Positions 1 through 8,840 of a DNA stretch of 64,000 nt are shown piece after piece. The translations under genes and the position numbers were made by a program. A model generated the notes under the pieces. That model worked only from the letters and a program-made list of their open reading frames with translations, was not told the origin of the DNA and ran no database searches. This DNA is from VXYL01 sp965199875 (GTDB lineage: Bacteria; Pseudomonadota; Gammaproteobacteria; Pseudomonadales; Azotimanducaceae). Position 1 is the stretch's first letter; every line of letters begins with the position of its first letter. The stretch is taken from the NCBI GenBank assembly GCA_965199875.1, contig OZ241346.1, positions 3,782,001 through 3,846,000 of the forward strand. The letters are read 5' to 3'.

Positions 1-1
1 C

Positions 2-1573
2 GTCTCCCACGACGGCGAAGCGATCTACGGCGCCCAGGTGCTGGCGGCGATGGAAGCCGCGGCGTTCGTCGAGCCCGACACCGGCAAGCTGCTGGACACC
101 GGCGTGGCGCAGATTCCCGGCGACAGCGTCCTGTATCGAATGATCGGCGACATCCGCGACTGGCATGCCAAGCACGGCGACGACTGGCGCGCGACGTTCC
201 GCGAGATCAAGGCCAACTACGGCTACGACAAGTACGGCGGCAACTGCCACATGGTGCCCAACCACGGCCTGATCGTGCATGCGCTGCTGCACGGCGAGGA
301 CGACTTCCAGAAGGCGCTGATGATCGTCAACACCTCCGGCTGGGACACCGACTGCAACTCCGGCAATCTCGGCTGTCTGCTGGGCATTCAGCTGGGCCTC
401 GACGGGATCGACGCCGGCCCCGACTGGCGCGGCCCGGTGTCGGACATCTGCTATCTGCCAAGCGCCGACGCCGGCGGCGGCGTCAGCGACGCCGTGGCGC
501 AGGCGGACCGGATCATCCGCATCGGCCACTCGCTGGCTGGCGCCACGTTCGCCGCGCCCAAGAACGGCGCCCGCTACCACTTCTCGCAACCGGGTTCGGT
601 GCAGGGCTTCACCGGCCACGAGTGCGTGGTGAAGAACCGCATCGGCGTCAGCGGCGAACGCTGCCTGGCCATGCACTTCGACCGCATCGAACCCGGCAGC
701 GGCGCCCGGGCCACCACCGGCACGTTCGTGGACTCGCTGGACACGGCGCGCTATTTCGAGCGCCGCGGCTACGGCTTGATGGCAAGCCCGGCGCTGTCGC
801 CCGGACAGACGGTCGTCGCCGCCGTGGAGCTGGCCAAGGACGCCGACGAGCCAGTGGAGGTTTCCGTCTGCATTCGCGTCTTCAACCCCGACGACCAGTT
901 GCAGACGCTGCGCAACGCGGCCATCCAGCTGGAAGCGGGCGCCCGCGAAACGCTGTCCTGGACCGTGCCCGATCTCGGCGGCTATCCCATCGCCGCAGTG
1001 GGGGTGGAAGTGGTCTCGGCGCCGGCTGGCGGCACGCTCTACCTCGACCACCTGGACTGGCACGGGGCGCCGTCGGCAACCCTCACCCGGGTTGGCGGCA
1101 GCATGTGGTCCCGGGCCTGGGTGAACGGCGTGGACCAGTACTGGCCGCGCTATCCAGAGTCGTTTCGCCTGGTCCACAACCGCGGCACCGGTCTGCTGCT
1201 GCACGGCGCCCGGGATTGGCAGGACTACCGCGCCGGTGCGGACGTCACCCCGCATCTGGTGCGCCGCGCCGGCATCGCCGCCCGGGTGCAGGGCATGAAG
1301 CGCTACTACGCCCTGGTGCTGGCGAACACCGGCAAGGCGCAGCTGGTTCGAGAACTCGACGGCACCACCGTGCTGGCCGAGACCGACCACCCGTTCGAGC
1401 TGTACCGCACCTACCGGATGGAACTGGCGGTGTCGGACGCCAGGCTGGTCGGCAGCATCGACGGCGAGGAAGTGCTCAGCGCCGAAGACTCGGCCCTCGC
1501 CACGGGCGGCATTGCGCTGCTGGTGGACGAAGGCCGCACCGCCACGCAAGCGGTGACGGTGGCGCCGGTCTAG
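2..1573 (+). CDS. ADP-ribosylglycohydrolase family protein with C-terminal beta-sandwich region (5' partial)
   Basis: The frame is open from the window edge, so the N-terminus lies outside. The first ~180 visible residues look like the DraG/ADP-ribosylglycohydrolase fold: the motif WDTDCNSGN matches the Mg-binding D-T-D signature near the end of that domain, and upstream text (YGAQVLAAMEAAAF, VPNHGLIVHALLHG) fits its helices. The remaining ~320 residues have no family motif I can name with certainty; alternating strands and a closing stretch resembling LamG/DUF1080 folds (LVGSIDGEEV) suggest one or two carbohydrate-binding-like sandwiches. Family members hydrolyse ADP-ribose linkages on protein or small-molecule substrates; the added domains hint at a sugar-related role, which is inference. 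The stop shares CTAG with the convergent SDR gene. Confidence 0.85.
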   Translation, partial: VSHDGEAIYGAQVLAAMEAAAFVEPDTGKLLDTGVAQIPGDSVLYRMIGDIRDWHAKHGDDWRATFREIKANYGYDKYGGNCHMVPNHGLIVHALLHGEDDFQKALMIVNTSGWDTDCNSGNLGCLLGIQLGLDGIDAGPDWRGPVSDICYLPSADAGGGVSDAVAQADRIIRIGHSLAGATFAAPKNGARYHFSQPGSVQGFTGHECVVKNRIGVSGERCLAMHFDRIEPGSGARATTGTFVDSLDTARYFERRGYGLMASPALSPGQTVVAAVELAKDADEPVEVSVCIRVFNPDDQLQTLRNAAIQLEAGARETLSWTVPDLGGYPIAAVGVEVVSAPAGGTLYLDHLDWHGAPSATLTRVGGSMWSRAWVNGVDQYWPRYPESFRLVHNRGTGLLLHGARDWQDYRAGADVTPHLVRRAGIAARVQGMKRYYALVLANTGKAQLVRELDGTTVLAETDHPFELYRTYRMELAVSDARLVGSIDGEEVLSAEDSALATGGIALLVDEGRTATQAVTVAPV

Positions 1574-2349
1574 TGCATTTCGAAGGCGCCCGCGACGTTC
1601 AGCGCCACGCCGCTGACGTTGCGGGCGGACGCCAGATACACCGCGGCTTCGCCCATGTCTTCGACCGTCTGCGCACGGCCGAGGGGAATCAGCTCGCGCA
1701 TGCGATCGTGGAACTCGGCATCGCCACGATTGGCCATCAGGTGGTCGTGCCACATGGCGGTGCCGACCATGCCGGGGCACAGCGCGTTGACGCGAATGCC
1801 GTCCGCCGCCAGCTCCAACGCCAGGGACTGGGTAATGCCCACCACGGCGAACTTCGAGCCGCAGTAGGCGGACATGCGCGCGGCGCCGCGCTTGCCGGCG
1901 ATGGATGCGGTGTTGACGATGGCGGCGTCCGTCGAGGCGCGCAGGGCGCCGAGGGCCGCTCGAGTCATCAGGAACACTCCCTTCACGTTGACCGCGAACA
2001 CGGCGTCCCACTTCGCTTCGTCGAACTCGTCGACCGCGCCGCTGTCCACCACCCCGGCGTTGTTCACCAGCACGTCCAAGCCGCCGAAGGCGTCCAGAGT
2101 CGCCTGCACCGCGGCGGCGCAGGACTCTCGGTCCGTCACGTCAAGCGCCGTGCTGCGGATGTCGCCGAACTCCGACAAGCTGTCCACCGCCTCGGCCATG
2201 TCGGCGCTGGAACCGAGCTGGTAGCGCCACTCCCCGCCAGCCGCCAAGTCCGCGATCACGACGTTGCAGCCGGCTTGCAGAAAGCTCTTGGCGATGCCCC
2301 TTCCGATGCCCCGCCCGCCGCCGGTGACGAGAACCGTTCGCTTGCTCAT
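1570..2349 (-). CDS. SDR family NAD(P)-dependent oxidoreductase
   Basis: A 259-residue classical short-chain dehydrogenase, the usual family length. The Rossmann glycine motif TGGGRGIG is at residues 9-16, NNAG near 95, the catalytic Ser lies in NTASIAG, and YCGSK near 161 supplies Tyr and Lys. The acidic residue after beta-2 (VVIADL) suggests NAD(H) preference. It starts with ATG five bases after a strong AGGAGGG site. It is convergent with the preceding glycohydrolase, and downstream of the pilin operon on the same strand but separated from it by 97 bases holding a perfect inverted repeat, so it probably has its own control. The substrate cannot be read from sequence. Confidence 0.93.
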   Translation of the reverse strand: MSKRTVLVTGGGRGIGRGIAKSFLQAGCNVVIADLAAGGEWRYQLGSSADMAEAVDSLSEFGDIRSTALDVTDRESCAAAVQATLDAFGGLDVLVNNAGVVDSGAVDEFDEAKWDAVFAVNVKGVFLMTRAALGALRASTDAAIVNTASIAGKRGAARMSAYCGSKFAVVGITQSLALELAADGIRVNALCPGMVGTAMWHDHLMANRGDAEFHDRMRELIPLGRAQTVEDMGEAAVYLASARNVSGVALNVAGAFEMH

Positions 2350-2370
2350 GAATACCCTCCTAAGTCGAAG

Positions 2371-2409
2371 GCTAGCGAGGCCGAACCTCTGCGCCGCAAC
2401 CTCGCTAGC
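2371..2409. promoter_or_regulatory. Perfect 10-bp inverted repeat upstream of the SDR gene
   Basis: GCTAGCGAGG at 2371-2380 is matched by CCTCGCTAGC at 2400-2409, with a 19-base spacer. It sits 22 bases upstream of the SDR start and 38 bases past the pilX stop. There is no T-run on either side, so it looks less like an intrinsic terminator than an operator dyad for the SDR gene or an mRNA hairpin ending the pil transcript. Confidence 0.45.
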
Positions 2410-2446
2410 GAATGCGTCGCGTTAGTTTAGTTGCAAGTCCGTCCAG

Positions 2447-3016
2447 TCAGTCCAATGCCGTCCACGACAGGCGGCCGCTTGCGTCCCGAGGGTCGCCGCT
2501 TCGCACCCGGGCGTAGGTGGTCTGCAAGGTCGCCGCGGCGTTTGCGCCAAAGCCGCGTGCCGTTACGCGGAATACGTCGATGGTTGCCGGCGGCAACGGC
2601 TGGCTTGGGTTGCCGGTGTCGACGTAGGAGGCGAGCCACTCGAACACCGCTCGCGGCGGCGCCCGGGCGCCGGCAGGGGCTTCGCCGAAGGGCAGGCTGC
2701 CGTCGCTCCGCCAGATGCCCGGGTCTCGCCACGGTTCTTCTTCATGGTAGGCGGCGTCCCGATGGAAGCCAGCGCCGTTGGCGGCGAACAGCGTTGCCGG
2801 ATCGCTCGCGTTGGCGAACAACCATCGCTCGGCTTGATCGAGCGCCGATTCGGCAGCGTGGAAGGCGACGGCTGCGTCTTGCTGATTGCGCGCCATGCGC
2901 GACTCCAACAGCGCCGTCTGGGCGGCGCCCATGGCGCCGATGCCCAGCGCCAGCAGCAGCGCCAGGCTGGCGAACAGCACGATTCCCCGAGATCGACTGG
3001 GTTGCCCGAGGTGCAT
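2447..3016 (-). CDS. pilX: Type IV pilus minor pilin PilX
   Basis: 189 residues. It starts with a short basic leader and a processing-site-like Gly (SRSRG|IVLFASLALLL), then a hydrophobic helix and the PilX N-terminal pattern (LESRMARNQQDAAVAFHAAESAL). Like other PilX proteins it lacks the Glu+5 of major pilins. It is the last gene of the pilE-pilV-pilW-pilX run, nine bases after pilW. Minor pilins prime pilus assembly at the inner membrane and usually carry PilY1 at the tip; the expected pilY1 is not downstream. Confidence 0.85.
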   Translation of the reverse strand: MHLGQPSRSRGIVLFASLALLLALGIGAMGAAQTALLESRMARNQQDAAVAFHAAESALDQAERWLFANASDPATLFAANGAGFHRDAAYHEEEPWRDPGIWRSDGSLPFGEAPAGARAPPRAVFEWLASYVDTGNPSQPLPPATIDVFRVTARGFGANAAATLQTTYARVRSGDPRDASGRLSWTALD

Positions 3017-3025
3017 GGAGCGCTG

Positions 3026-4129
3026 CTATTGGTTCCGCCTTGCCACCGTGCGCGAGAACGTCTGGCGAAGAACCCCGTGCGACGAATCGGCGGCGCTGGC
3101 GCCGGATACCTGTACCGAGATGTGCAGGGAGCGCACCGCGCTGGCGCCGATCTCGTGCGCGGCGACGTAGCGCTCGGGTGCCCGGGTCGCGTCGTCGGGA
3201 GCGCTGTCGATGCCGTACAGCAGTTGCAGGTCGTCGATGCCCGGCACCAGTTCGGCGGGCGCGGCGGCGGAGATCTTGCGCCACAGCGACCACGCCAGCC
3301 CGCCGCGATGGTCGCGGCCGGCGCTGCGGGCGACGAAGTAGATTTCCGTGCTGACCAGCCCCACCGTCGCGCCTTCCGGCGATGTCGGCCCGCCAAAGGG
3401 AAGACCGGCCGCCGACAGCGAGACCCCAGCGCGATTGCCGAACGTGCCGCCGCCGCTGGCCCGCGCCAGCGTTGCGACGGCGCCGCCGGCCCGCGAGGTG
3501 ACGCGGAACAGCGCCGCTTGGCCGCAGGCCGACAGCACGGCGAAGGAGTCCTTGCGCAGGCTGGCGTCGCCGTCGGCCACCTGCAGCGCGTCGGTGTTCT
3601 TGGCCAGCGGCGCGGCGAGCCGGGCGCCCCGCCGAATGCGCCGAAACACTACGACGTCGCTGCCTTGGCGCAAACGCCTGGGGTCGATGCGGTTGCGCGC
3701 CTTGAATCCCGCTCTGCCGCCCCGCTTGGTCGGCAGCGCCGAAAGGCTTGGCTGCCAGCCGTTCGCATCGCCGTCGAAGGCCGCGATGGGCGTCGCCACG
3801 TTGAACTCTGGAAGCTGCTGCCAGTCGCCGTTCAGGCCGTTGACGGGGATGCCGACGGCACCGCAGCCCAGATAGCCGGCGTGGCGCGCCGAACGAGCGA
3901 GAAACTCCAGCGCGTGACGGGCCGACTCCTGCATGCGCGCCTGGCCAGCGAGGGCGGCATGGCTGCCGCTGAGCGATACGAACAGCCGCACCACCGCGGC
4001 CAAGAGGGCAGCGCCGAGGGCCGCCGCCAGCATCAGTTCCAGCAGCGTAAATCCATGCGAGCGCCGCCTGGCCACCGCGCGGCTGCGATCGTCGGGCGCG
4101 CGGCGCATGCTCGGCAGCGTCCCCGTCAT
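3026..4129 (-). CDS. pilW: Type IV pilus minor pilin PilW
   Basis: A 367-residue minor pilin. The ATG at 4129 overlaps the pilV stop in an ATGA, which fixes the start over longer in-frame options. A 26-residue leader ends in HG|FTLLELMLAAALG, a textbook prepilin peptidase site with Glu at +5. The PilW-type region follows: ESARHALEFLARSARHAGYLGCG, with later stretches such as DVVVFRRI and the closing VPGIDDLQLLYGID typical of the family. It is translationally coupled to pilV and should join the minor pilin tip complex in the inner membrane and pilus. Confidence 0.88.
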   Translation of the reverse strand: MTGTLPSMRRAPDDRSRAVARRRSHGFTLLELMLAAALGAALLAAVVRLFVSLSGSHAALAGQARMQESARHALEFLARSARHAGYLGCGAVGIPVNGLNGDWQQLPEFNVATPIAAFDGDANGWQPSLSALPTKRGGRAGFKARNRIDPRRLRQGSDVVVFRRIRRGARLAAPLAKNTDALQVADGDASLRKDSFAVLSACGQAALFRVTSRAGGAVATLARASGGGTFGNRAGVSLSAAGLPFGGPTSPEGATVGLVSTEIYFVARSAGRDHRGGLAWSLWRKISAAAPAELVPGIDDLQLLYGIDSAPDDATRAPERYVAAHEIGASAVRSLHISVQVSGASAADSSHGVLRQTFSRTVARRNQ

Positions 4130-4638
4130 CGGTGTCCGCTTACCGAGACGCTTGCCGAAACCGCACCACGCCAGCTGACGGTGACCGTCGCCAGACCACC
4201 GGCGAACACGATGCCGCCATCCCCCGCCGGCAAGCCGGGCTGCCGGTCCGTCGGCGCCAGCGCGCCGGCCTGACGCGCGCCTTGGCAGGGGGCCGCGTCG
4301 TGCCAGCTGCCCAGGGAACACTTCCAGGCGGCGATGTCGAAACTGGCCAGCTGCGCCGGTGCGCAGGATGCGGCCAGGCAGTCGACGAAAACTGGCGGCG
4401 GGTCGCCTTCCGCGATGGCGGCGTAGACCGCATCCGGGTTGGCGCGCATGCGTTCGATCATGTCGTCCGCCAACATCGTGGCAATGCTGCGTTCAAGGGC
4501 GGAGCGGTTGGTCTGGCCGTTCAGCAGTTCCAGCTTGGCGACGCCCAACGCGGCAACGCCGACGACCAGCACGGCCGCCAGCACCTCCATCAGCGAGTTG
4601 CCCCGGCACCGCCTCGTGGCCCGGGGGCGAACGCGCAT
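4126..4638 (-). CDS. pilV: Type IV pilus modification/minor pilin PilV
   Basis: 170 residues. A 13-residue basic leader precedes RG|NSLMEVLAAVLVVGVAALG, giving the class III signal with Glu+5 and the hydrophobic assembly helix. AALGVAKLELL followed by DDMIERMRANPDAVYA is characteristic of PilV. The stop overlaps the pilW ATG (ATGA) and the gene follows pilE by 20 bases. An in-frame GTG slightly upstream is an alternative start. Expected role: minor pilin needed for pilus priming. Confidence 0.87.
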   Translation of the reverse strand: MRVRPRATRRCRGNSLMEVLAAVLVVGVAALGVAKLELLNGQTNRSALERSIATMLADDMIERMRANPDAVYAAIAEGDPPPVFVDCLAASCAPAQLASFDIAAWKCSLGSWHDAAPCQGARQAGALAPTDRQPGLPAGDGGIVFAGGLATVTVSWRGAVSASVSVSGHR

Positions 4639-4658
4639 CGCATCGACAAGCAGTGCGT

Positions 4659-5144
4659 CTACAGCCACGTTCGTTCGTCCTCGTCTTCGAAGTCGCCGTC
4701 GTTGTTGCGATCCCACAGCCGCTGGCCATCGCTGCGCAGCTCCAGGGCGCCGTCTTCGGCAACCCGATTGGCCGAGCTGGCGGCGCTGGCGCGCAGCACG
4801 AAAGAGCCGCTGTCGGCGGCCTCCACCACGACGCGGTACAACTCCGCTTCGACGATGCAGATGTTCGCCGTCACTTCGCCGGTGTCGGCGTCGCCGATGC
4901 CGTCGCCGTCGGCATCGACGGCGCCGGCGTAGCTCATAGTGGCATTGGCATGTCGTTCCATGCCCGCCGCGCAGCGCATCAGCTCGGCCTGGGCGTTGGT
5001 GCGGTGGGCGCGAACCGCGTAGCCGTTGTAGACCGGCAGCGCCACCGCGGCGACGATGGCAAGCACCGCCATCGCCACCATCAGTTCGATCAGCGACAGA
5101 CCGCCGTGGCGCTGCGCCGCCTGGTGCATTTCCGCGTCTCGCAT
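4659..5144 (-). CDS. pilE: Type IV pilin PilE-like protein
   Basis: About 161 residues from ATG 5144 (another ATG at 5129 would give a 10-residue leader; a TTG lies at 5174). The leader ends HGG|LSLIELMVAMAVLAIVAAVALP, the PilE/PilA processing site with Glu+5 and conserved N-terminal helix, then YNGYAVRAHRTNAQAELM as in PilE minor pilins. A calcium-site-like Asp-rich stretch, DADGDGIGDAD, lies near the middle and another (DRNNDGDFEDEDE) near the C-terminus. It is the first gene of the minor pilin operon, 110 bases downstream of lspA. Confidence 0.87.
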   Translation of the reverse strand: MRDAEMHQAAQRHGGLSLIELMVAMAVLAIVAAVALPVYNGYAVRAHRTNAQAELMRCAAGMERHANATMSYAGAVDADGDGIGDADTGEVTANICIVEAELYRVVVEAADSGSFVLRASAASSANRVAEDGALELRSDGQRLWDRNNDGDFEDEDERTWL

Positions 5145-5285
5145 GTCCTGCGCCGTTTCCTGCGTCGTTGCCAAAAGGCCATGATGCTTGCCCGGAACGC
5201 GGGGCGACTAGCGACATCGCCCCGACAGAACCTAATCCATGCAAGGCAATCGGCGCGCGAAATCGCCGCTACAGCCTACGCTACG

Positions 5286-5747
5286 CTACGACGAGGCAGC
5301 CTTCTTGCGCTTGGACTCCCGCAAGACGAGGCCGATCCAGACCGCCGCGCCGACGGTGATGGCGCTGTCGGCGACGTTGAACACCGGAAAGTTGAACCAG
5401 CCGTAGTGGACATGGACGAAGTCCACCACGCAGCCGTGCAGCAGGCGGTCGACGAGGTTGCCAAGCGCTCCGCCGAGGATCAGCCCGTAGGCCGCGCCTT
5501 CGACGCCTCCCCGGCAGCGCCAGATCTCGTAGGCCAGATACGCCGAGACCAGCGCGGCAAGAACCGCGAACCCGGCGCTGAAGCCCTGAAAAAGGCTGAA
5601 GGCGACGCCGGTGTTGCAGGTGCGCGTCCAGGCCAGAAAGGGCAGCGCCGGCACCGATTCGCCAAACGCCAGAAGCTCCAGGACAACCCACTTGGTGGCT
5701 TGGTCCAGCACCACCACCAAGGCCGCCAGCGCGTACCAGCGGATCAT
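5286..5747 (-). CDS. lspA: Lipoprotein signal peptidase LspA
   Basis: 153 residues with four hydrophobic segments, the usual size. The catalytic aspartates are in GNLVDRLLHG and FNVADSAI, and LDQATKW is the conserved N-terminal motif. The enzyme removes diacylglyceryl-modified prolipoprotein signal peptides in the inner membrane. The ATG at 5747 overlaps the ribF stop (ATGA), so the two are coupled. In many gammaproteobacteria ileS lies between ribF and lspA; here it is absent from this position. Confidence 0.96.
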   Translation of the reverse strand: MIRWYALAALVVVLDQATKWVVLELLAFGESVPALPFLAWTRTCNTGVAFSLFQGFSAGFAVLAALVSAYLAYEIWRCRGGVEGAAYGLILGGALGNLVDRLLHGCVVDFVHVHYGWFNFPVFNVADSAITVGAAVWIGLVLRESKRKKAASS

Positions 5748-6691
5748 CGGCGGCCGTTGGCGAAGAAGGCGCGGGTCTTCTCGATGTCCTGGTCGATCTC
5801 CGTCTTCATCGCCTGCAGCGACGGAAACCAGCGCTCTTCGCGGATCTTCCACTGCAAGGTGACGGTCAGCAGCCGCCCGTAGAGGTCCGCGTCGAAGTCC
5901 AGCACATGCACTTCCAGGAGCGGCTCCTTGCCCGCCACGGTGGGGCGAATGCCGATGCTCGCCGCGCCCAGGCGGGGCTCGCCGAGACCATCGACGGTGG
6001 CCGCGAAGACGCCCTCCAAGGCCGCCCGGTAGCGCTGCAAGCGGATGTTCGCCGTGGGCACGCCGATGGTGCGGCCGATGCGACGACCGTAGACCACCCT
6101 GCCCATCATGAAATACGGTCGCCCGAGCAGCTTCTCGGCCAGCGCGAAGTCGCCGTCGCGCAGCGCCTCGCGGATGCGCGTGCTGCTCACCCGTTCGTGA
6201 TCGAAGGTGAGCGTTCCCATGTGGCTGACGCCGAAGCCGAAGCGATCGCCGGCGTCCTTCAGCATGGCGTAGTCGCCTTCGCGGTCCTTGCCGAACTGGA
6301 AGTCGTCGCCGACCACCAGATAGCGCACCCCCAGCAGCTGGACGAGAAAGCGCTCGACTACCTCGGCGGCGGGAATCAGCCGGGTGCGTTCGTTGAATGG
6401 AATGCACAGCACGCGGTCGATGCCGGTGTGCCGCAGCAGGTGGATCTTCTCCCGGAAGCGGGTAAGCCGGGCCGGCGCCGGGGTGCGCTGGTCGCCGCGG
6501 CTGACGAAGTACTCCCGTGGCTGCGGCTCGAAGGTCACCAGCAAGCTCGGCGCTGCCAGTTCCTCGCTTTTGGCGACCAGGTGCGCCAGCAGCATCTGGT
6601 GGCCGTGATGGATGCCGTCGAAGGTGCCGATGGTGGCGACGCATCCCGCGTGGCGCGGACGAATGTTGTGCAGCCCACGGATGATCTCCAT
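5744..6691 (-). CDS. ribF: Bifunctional riboflavin kinase / FAD synthetase RibF
   Basis: 315 residues from MEIIRGLHNIRP; longer in-frame starts add a Pro/His-rich stretch unlike the family. The N-terminal nucleotidyltransferase carries GTFDGIHHGHQ, and the C-terminal flavokinase carries GRVVYGRRIGRTIGVPTANI with its PTAN metal site. It converts riboflavin to FMN and then FAD in the cytoplasm. It heads the ribF-lspA pair and is divergent from the acyl-CoA dehydrogenase across a 197-base spacer that must hold both promoters; no convincing -35/-10 pair was picked out there. Confidence 0.95.
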   Translation of the reverse strand: MEIIRGLHNIRPRHAGCVATIGTFDGIHHGHQMLLAHLVAKSEELAAPSLLVTFEPQPREYFVSRGDQRTPAPARLTRFREKIHLLRHTGIDRVLCIPFNERTRLIPAAEVVERFLVQLLGVRYLVVGDDFQFGKDREGDYAMLKDAGDRFGFGVSHMGTLTFDHERVSSTRIREALRDGDFALAEKLLGRPYFMMGRVVYGRRIGRTIGVPTANIRLQRYRAALEGVFAATVDGLGEPRLGAASIGIRPTVAGKEPLLEVHVLDFDADLYGRLLTVTLQWKIREERWFPSLQAMKTEIDQDIEKTRAFFANGRR

Positions 6692-6888
6692 GCCGCGAAG
6701 TGTGCGGAACCCGACTACCGGCGGCAAGTGCCTTGCGTGAACGCTCGCATGGAGGTCATGGAGTTTGGACGGTTTGGGCTGGGCTGGCGTCAAAGCCGGT
6801 GATGACATACGGTTGACGTCATGCAAGGGCGCGGCGCAAGACTGCAAGCGACTTCAAGCAGACCTTCGCGCGATGGAGGCGGCGGGGC

Positions 6889-8064
6889 GTGAACTTCGAG
6901 TTGACGAGCGAGCAGCAGCTGGTGGCGGACACCGTGCGCGACTTCGTCGAGCGCGAACTGTATCCGCTCGAGGACGACGTCGAACGCACTGGCCAGGTGC
7001 CCGCGGCAGTCGGCGAAGCCATCAAGCGCAAGGTGATCGAGCTTGGCTTCTACGCGCCGAATCTACCTGAAGAAGTGGGCGGCGGCGGGCTGGACCACCT
7101 CACCTTCACGCTGCTGGAACGCGAACTGGGCCGCGCCGCCATGGCGCTGACGGTGTTCTGGGGGCGCCCTTCCGGCATCCTGCTGGCCTGCAACGAGGAA
7201 CAGCGCCAGCGCTATCTGCTGCCGGCGGCACGGGGCGAACGCATGGACGCCTTGGCGATGACGGAACCCAACGCCGGTTCGGACGTGCGCGGCATGCAGT
7301 GCTTCGCCCGCCAAGAGGGCGAAGACTGGATCGTCAACGGCAGCAAGCACTTCATCTCCCACGCCGACATCGCCGATTTCGTCGTCGTCTTCGTCGCCAC
7401 CGGCGAGGAACGCACGGCGCGCGGCGCCAAGAAGCTCATCACCTGCTTTCTGGTCGATCGGGACACGCCCGGTTTCGAGATTCGCCACGGCTACGATTCG
7501 GTTTCCCACCGCGGCTACCACAACTGCGTGCTCGCGTTCGAGGACTGCCGGCTGCCTACGGCGCAGATTCTCGGTGCGCCCCACCGCGGCTTCGACCTCG
7601 CCAACGAGTGGCTGTACGGCACCCGGCTCAGCGTCGCCGCCATGTGCGTGGGACGCGCTCGCCGGGCGTTCGACCTCGCCGTTGGCCATGCGGCCGGCAG
7701 AGAGCAGTTCGGCCAGCCCATCGGCAAGTTCCAGGGCGTGTCGTTCCAGCTCGCCGACATGGTCACCGAAATCGACGCCGCCGAATGGCTGACGCTGGCC
7801 GCGGCGTGGCGCTTGGACCGGGGGCTTTCCGCCAATCGCGAGATCGCATCGGCCAAGCTCTACGCTTCCGAGATGCTGGCGCGCGTCACCGACCAGGCCG
7901 TGCAGATCCACGGCGGCATGGGCTTGATGAGCGATCTTCCGCTGGCGCGTTTCTGGCGCGATGCGCGGGTGGAGCGCATTTGGGACGGCACTTCGGAAAT
8001 CCAGCGCCACATCATCAGCCGCGAACTGCTGCGCCCGCTGGAGGCGTCGTCGGGCCGCCCATGA
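6889..8064 (+). CDS. Acyl-CoA dehydrogenase
   Basis: 391 residues from a GTG. FAD/acyl-CoA signatures are present: AMTEPNAGSDVRGMQC and QIHGGMGLMSDLPLARFWRD. The loop that normally carries the catalytic Glu (YEGTxxIQ in medium-chain enzymes) reads WDGTSEIQR, so Asp replaces Glu at that place. Its stop overlaps the hydratase start (ATGA). The pair resembles a two-step alpha,beta-desaturation and hydration of a CoA ester; because the hydratase is CaiD-like, a carnitine/betainyl-CoA-type substrate is possible but not shown. Confidence 0.92.
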   Translation: MNFELTSEQQLVADTVRDFVERELYPLEDDVERTGQVPAAVGEAIKRKVIELGFYAPNLPEEVGGGGLDHLTFTLLERELGRAAMALTVFWGRPSGILLACNEEQRQRYLLPAARGERMDALAMTEPNAGSDVRGMQCFARQEGEDWIVNGSKHFISHADIADFVVVFVATGEERTARGAKKLITCFLVDRDTPGFEIRHGYDSVSHRGYHNCVLAFEDCRLPTAQILGAPHRGFDLANEWLYGTRLSVAAMCVGRARRAFDLAVGHAAGREQFGQPIGKFQGVSFQLADMVTEIDAAEWLTLAAAWRLDRGLSANREIASAKLYASEMLARVTDQAVQIHGGMGLMSDLPLARFWRDARVERIWDGTSEIQRHIISRELLRPLEASSGRP

Positions 8065-8840
8065 CCAGCCCCATCGAAACCCGCAGCGACGGCGGCGTAC
8101 TGGAAGTGACGCTGAACCGCTCCAAGGCCAACGCCATCGACCTGGCCACCAGCCGGGCGATGGGCGAAGTGTTCAAGGCGTTCCGCGACGATCCGCGCCT
8201 GCGCGTCGCCATCGTCACCGGCCGGGGCAGATTCTTCTGCGCCGGCTGGGACCTCAAAGCCGCCGCCGAGGGCGACGCCGTGGATGGAAACTACGGCGTT
8301 GGCGGCTTCGGCGGCATGCAGGAACTGCCCGGCCTCGACAAACCGCTGATCGCCGCCGTCAATGGCATGGCGGTGGGCGGCGGCTGGGAACTGGCGCTCT
8401 CCTGCGACTTGATACTCGCCTCGTCGGAGGCGTCTTTCGCGCTGCCGGAAATACGCGCTGGCACGCTGGCCGACGCGGCCGCCATCAAGCTGCCGAAGCG
8501 CATTCCCTACCACGTGGCGATGGAACTGCTGCTCACCGGCCGCTGGATGGATGCCGCGGAAGCCCAGCGCTGGGGCGTGGTCAACGAAGTCGTGGAGGCA
8601 GCGCAGCTGCTGTCACGGGCGTGGGAGGTCGCGGCAGCCTTGGCCAGCGGGCCGCCGCTGGTGTTCGCGGCCATCAAGGAAGTCGTGCGGGAAGCCGAAG
8701 CCATGCGGGCGCAGGACGCCTTGAGCCGGGTCGGCAAACGCCAGTTCGGCACCGTCGATCGCCTGTACGACAGCGAAGATCAGCACGAAGGCGCCCAAGC
8801 GTTCGCAGAGAAGCGCCAACCAGTCTGGAAAGGACGGTAG
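8061..8840 (+). CDS. Enoyl-CoA hydratase/isomerase, crotonobetainyl-CoA hydratase (CaiD)-like
   Basis: 259 residues, normal for crotonases. The oxyanion-hole segments are FFCAGWDLKAAAEG and AVNGMAVGGGWELALSCDLI, with the active-site strand FALPEIRAG. The text AGWDLKAAAEG and the C-terminal FAEKRQPVWKGR closely match what I recall of E. coli CaiD, which hydrates crotonobetainyl-CoA to carnitinyl-CoA. The start ATG lies within the ATGA overlap with the dehydrogenase, so the two are translationally coupled. The stop is directly followed by a foreign 47-bp scar. The substrate assignment is inference; membership of the crotonase family is firm. Confidence 0.92.
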   Translation: MTSPIETRSDGGVLEVTLNRSKANAIDLATSRAMGEVFKAFRDDPRLRVAIVTGRGRFFCAGWDLKAAAEGDAVDGNYGVGGFGGMQELPGLDKPLIAAVNGMAVGGGWELALSCDLILASSEASFALPEIRAGTLADAAAIKLPKRIPYHVAMELLLTGRWMDAAEAQRWGVVNEVVEAAQLLSRAWEVAAALASGPPLVFAAIKEVVREAEAMRAQDALSRVGKRQFGTVDRLYDSEDQHEGAQAFAEKRQPVWKGR

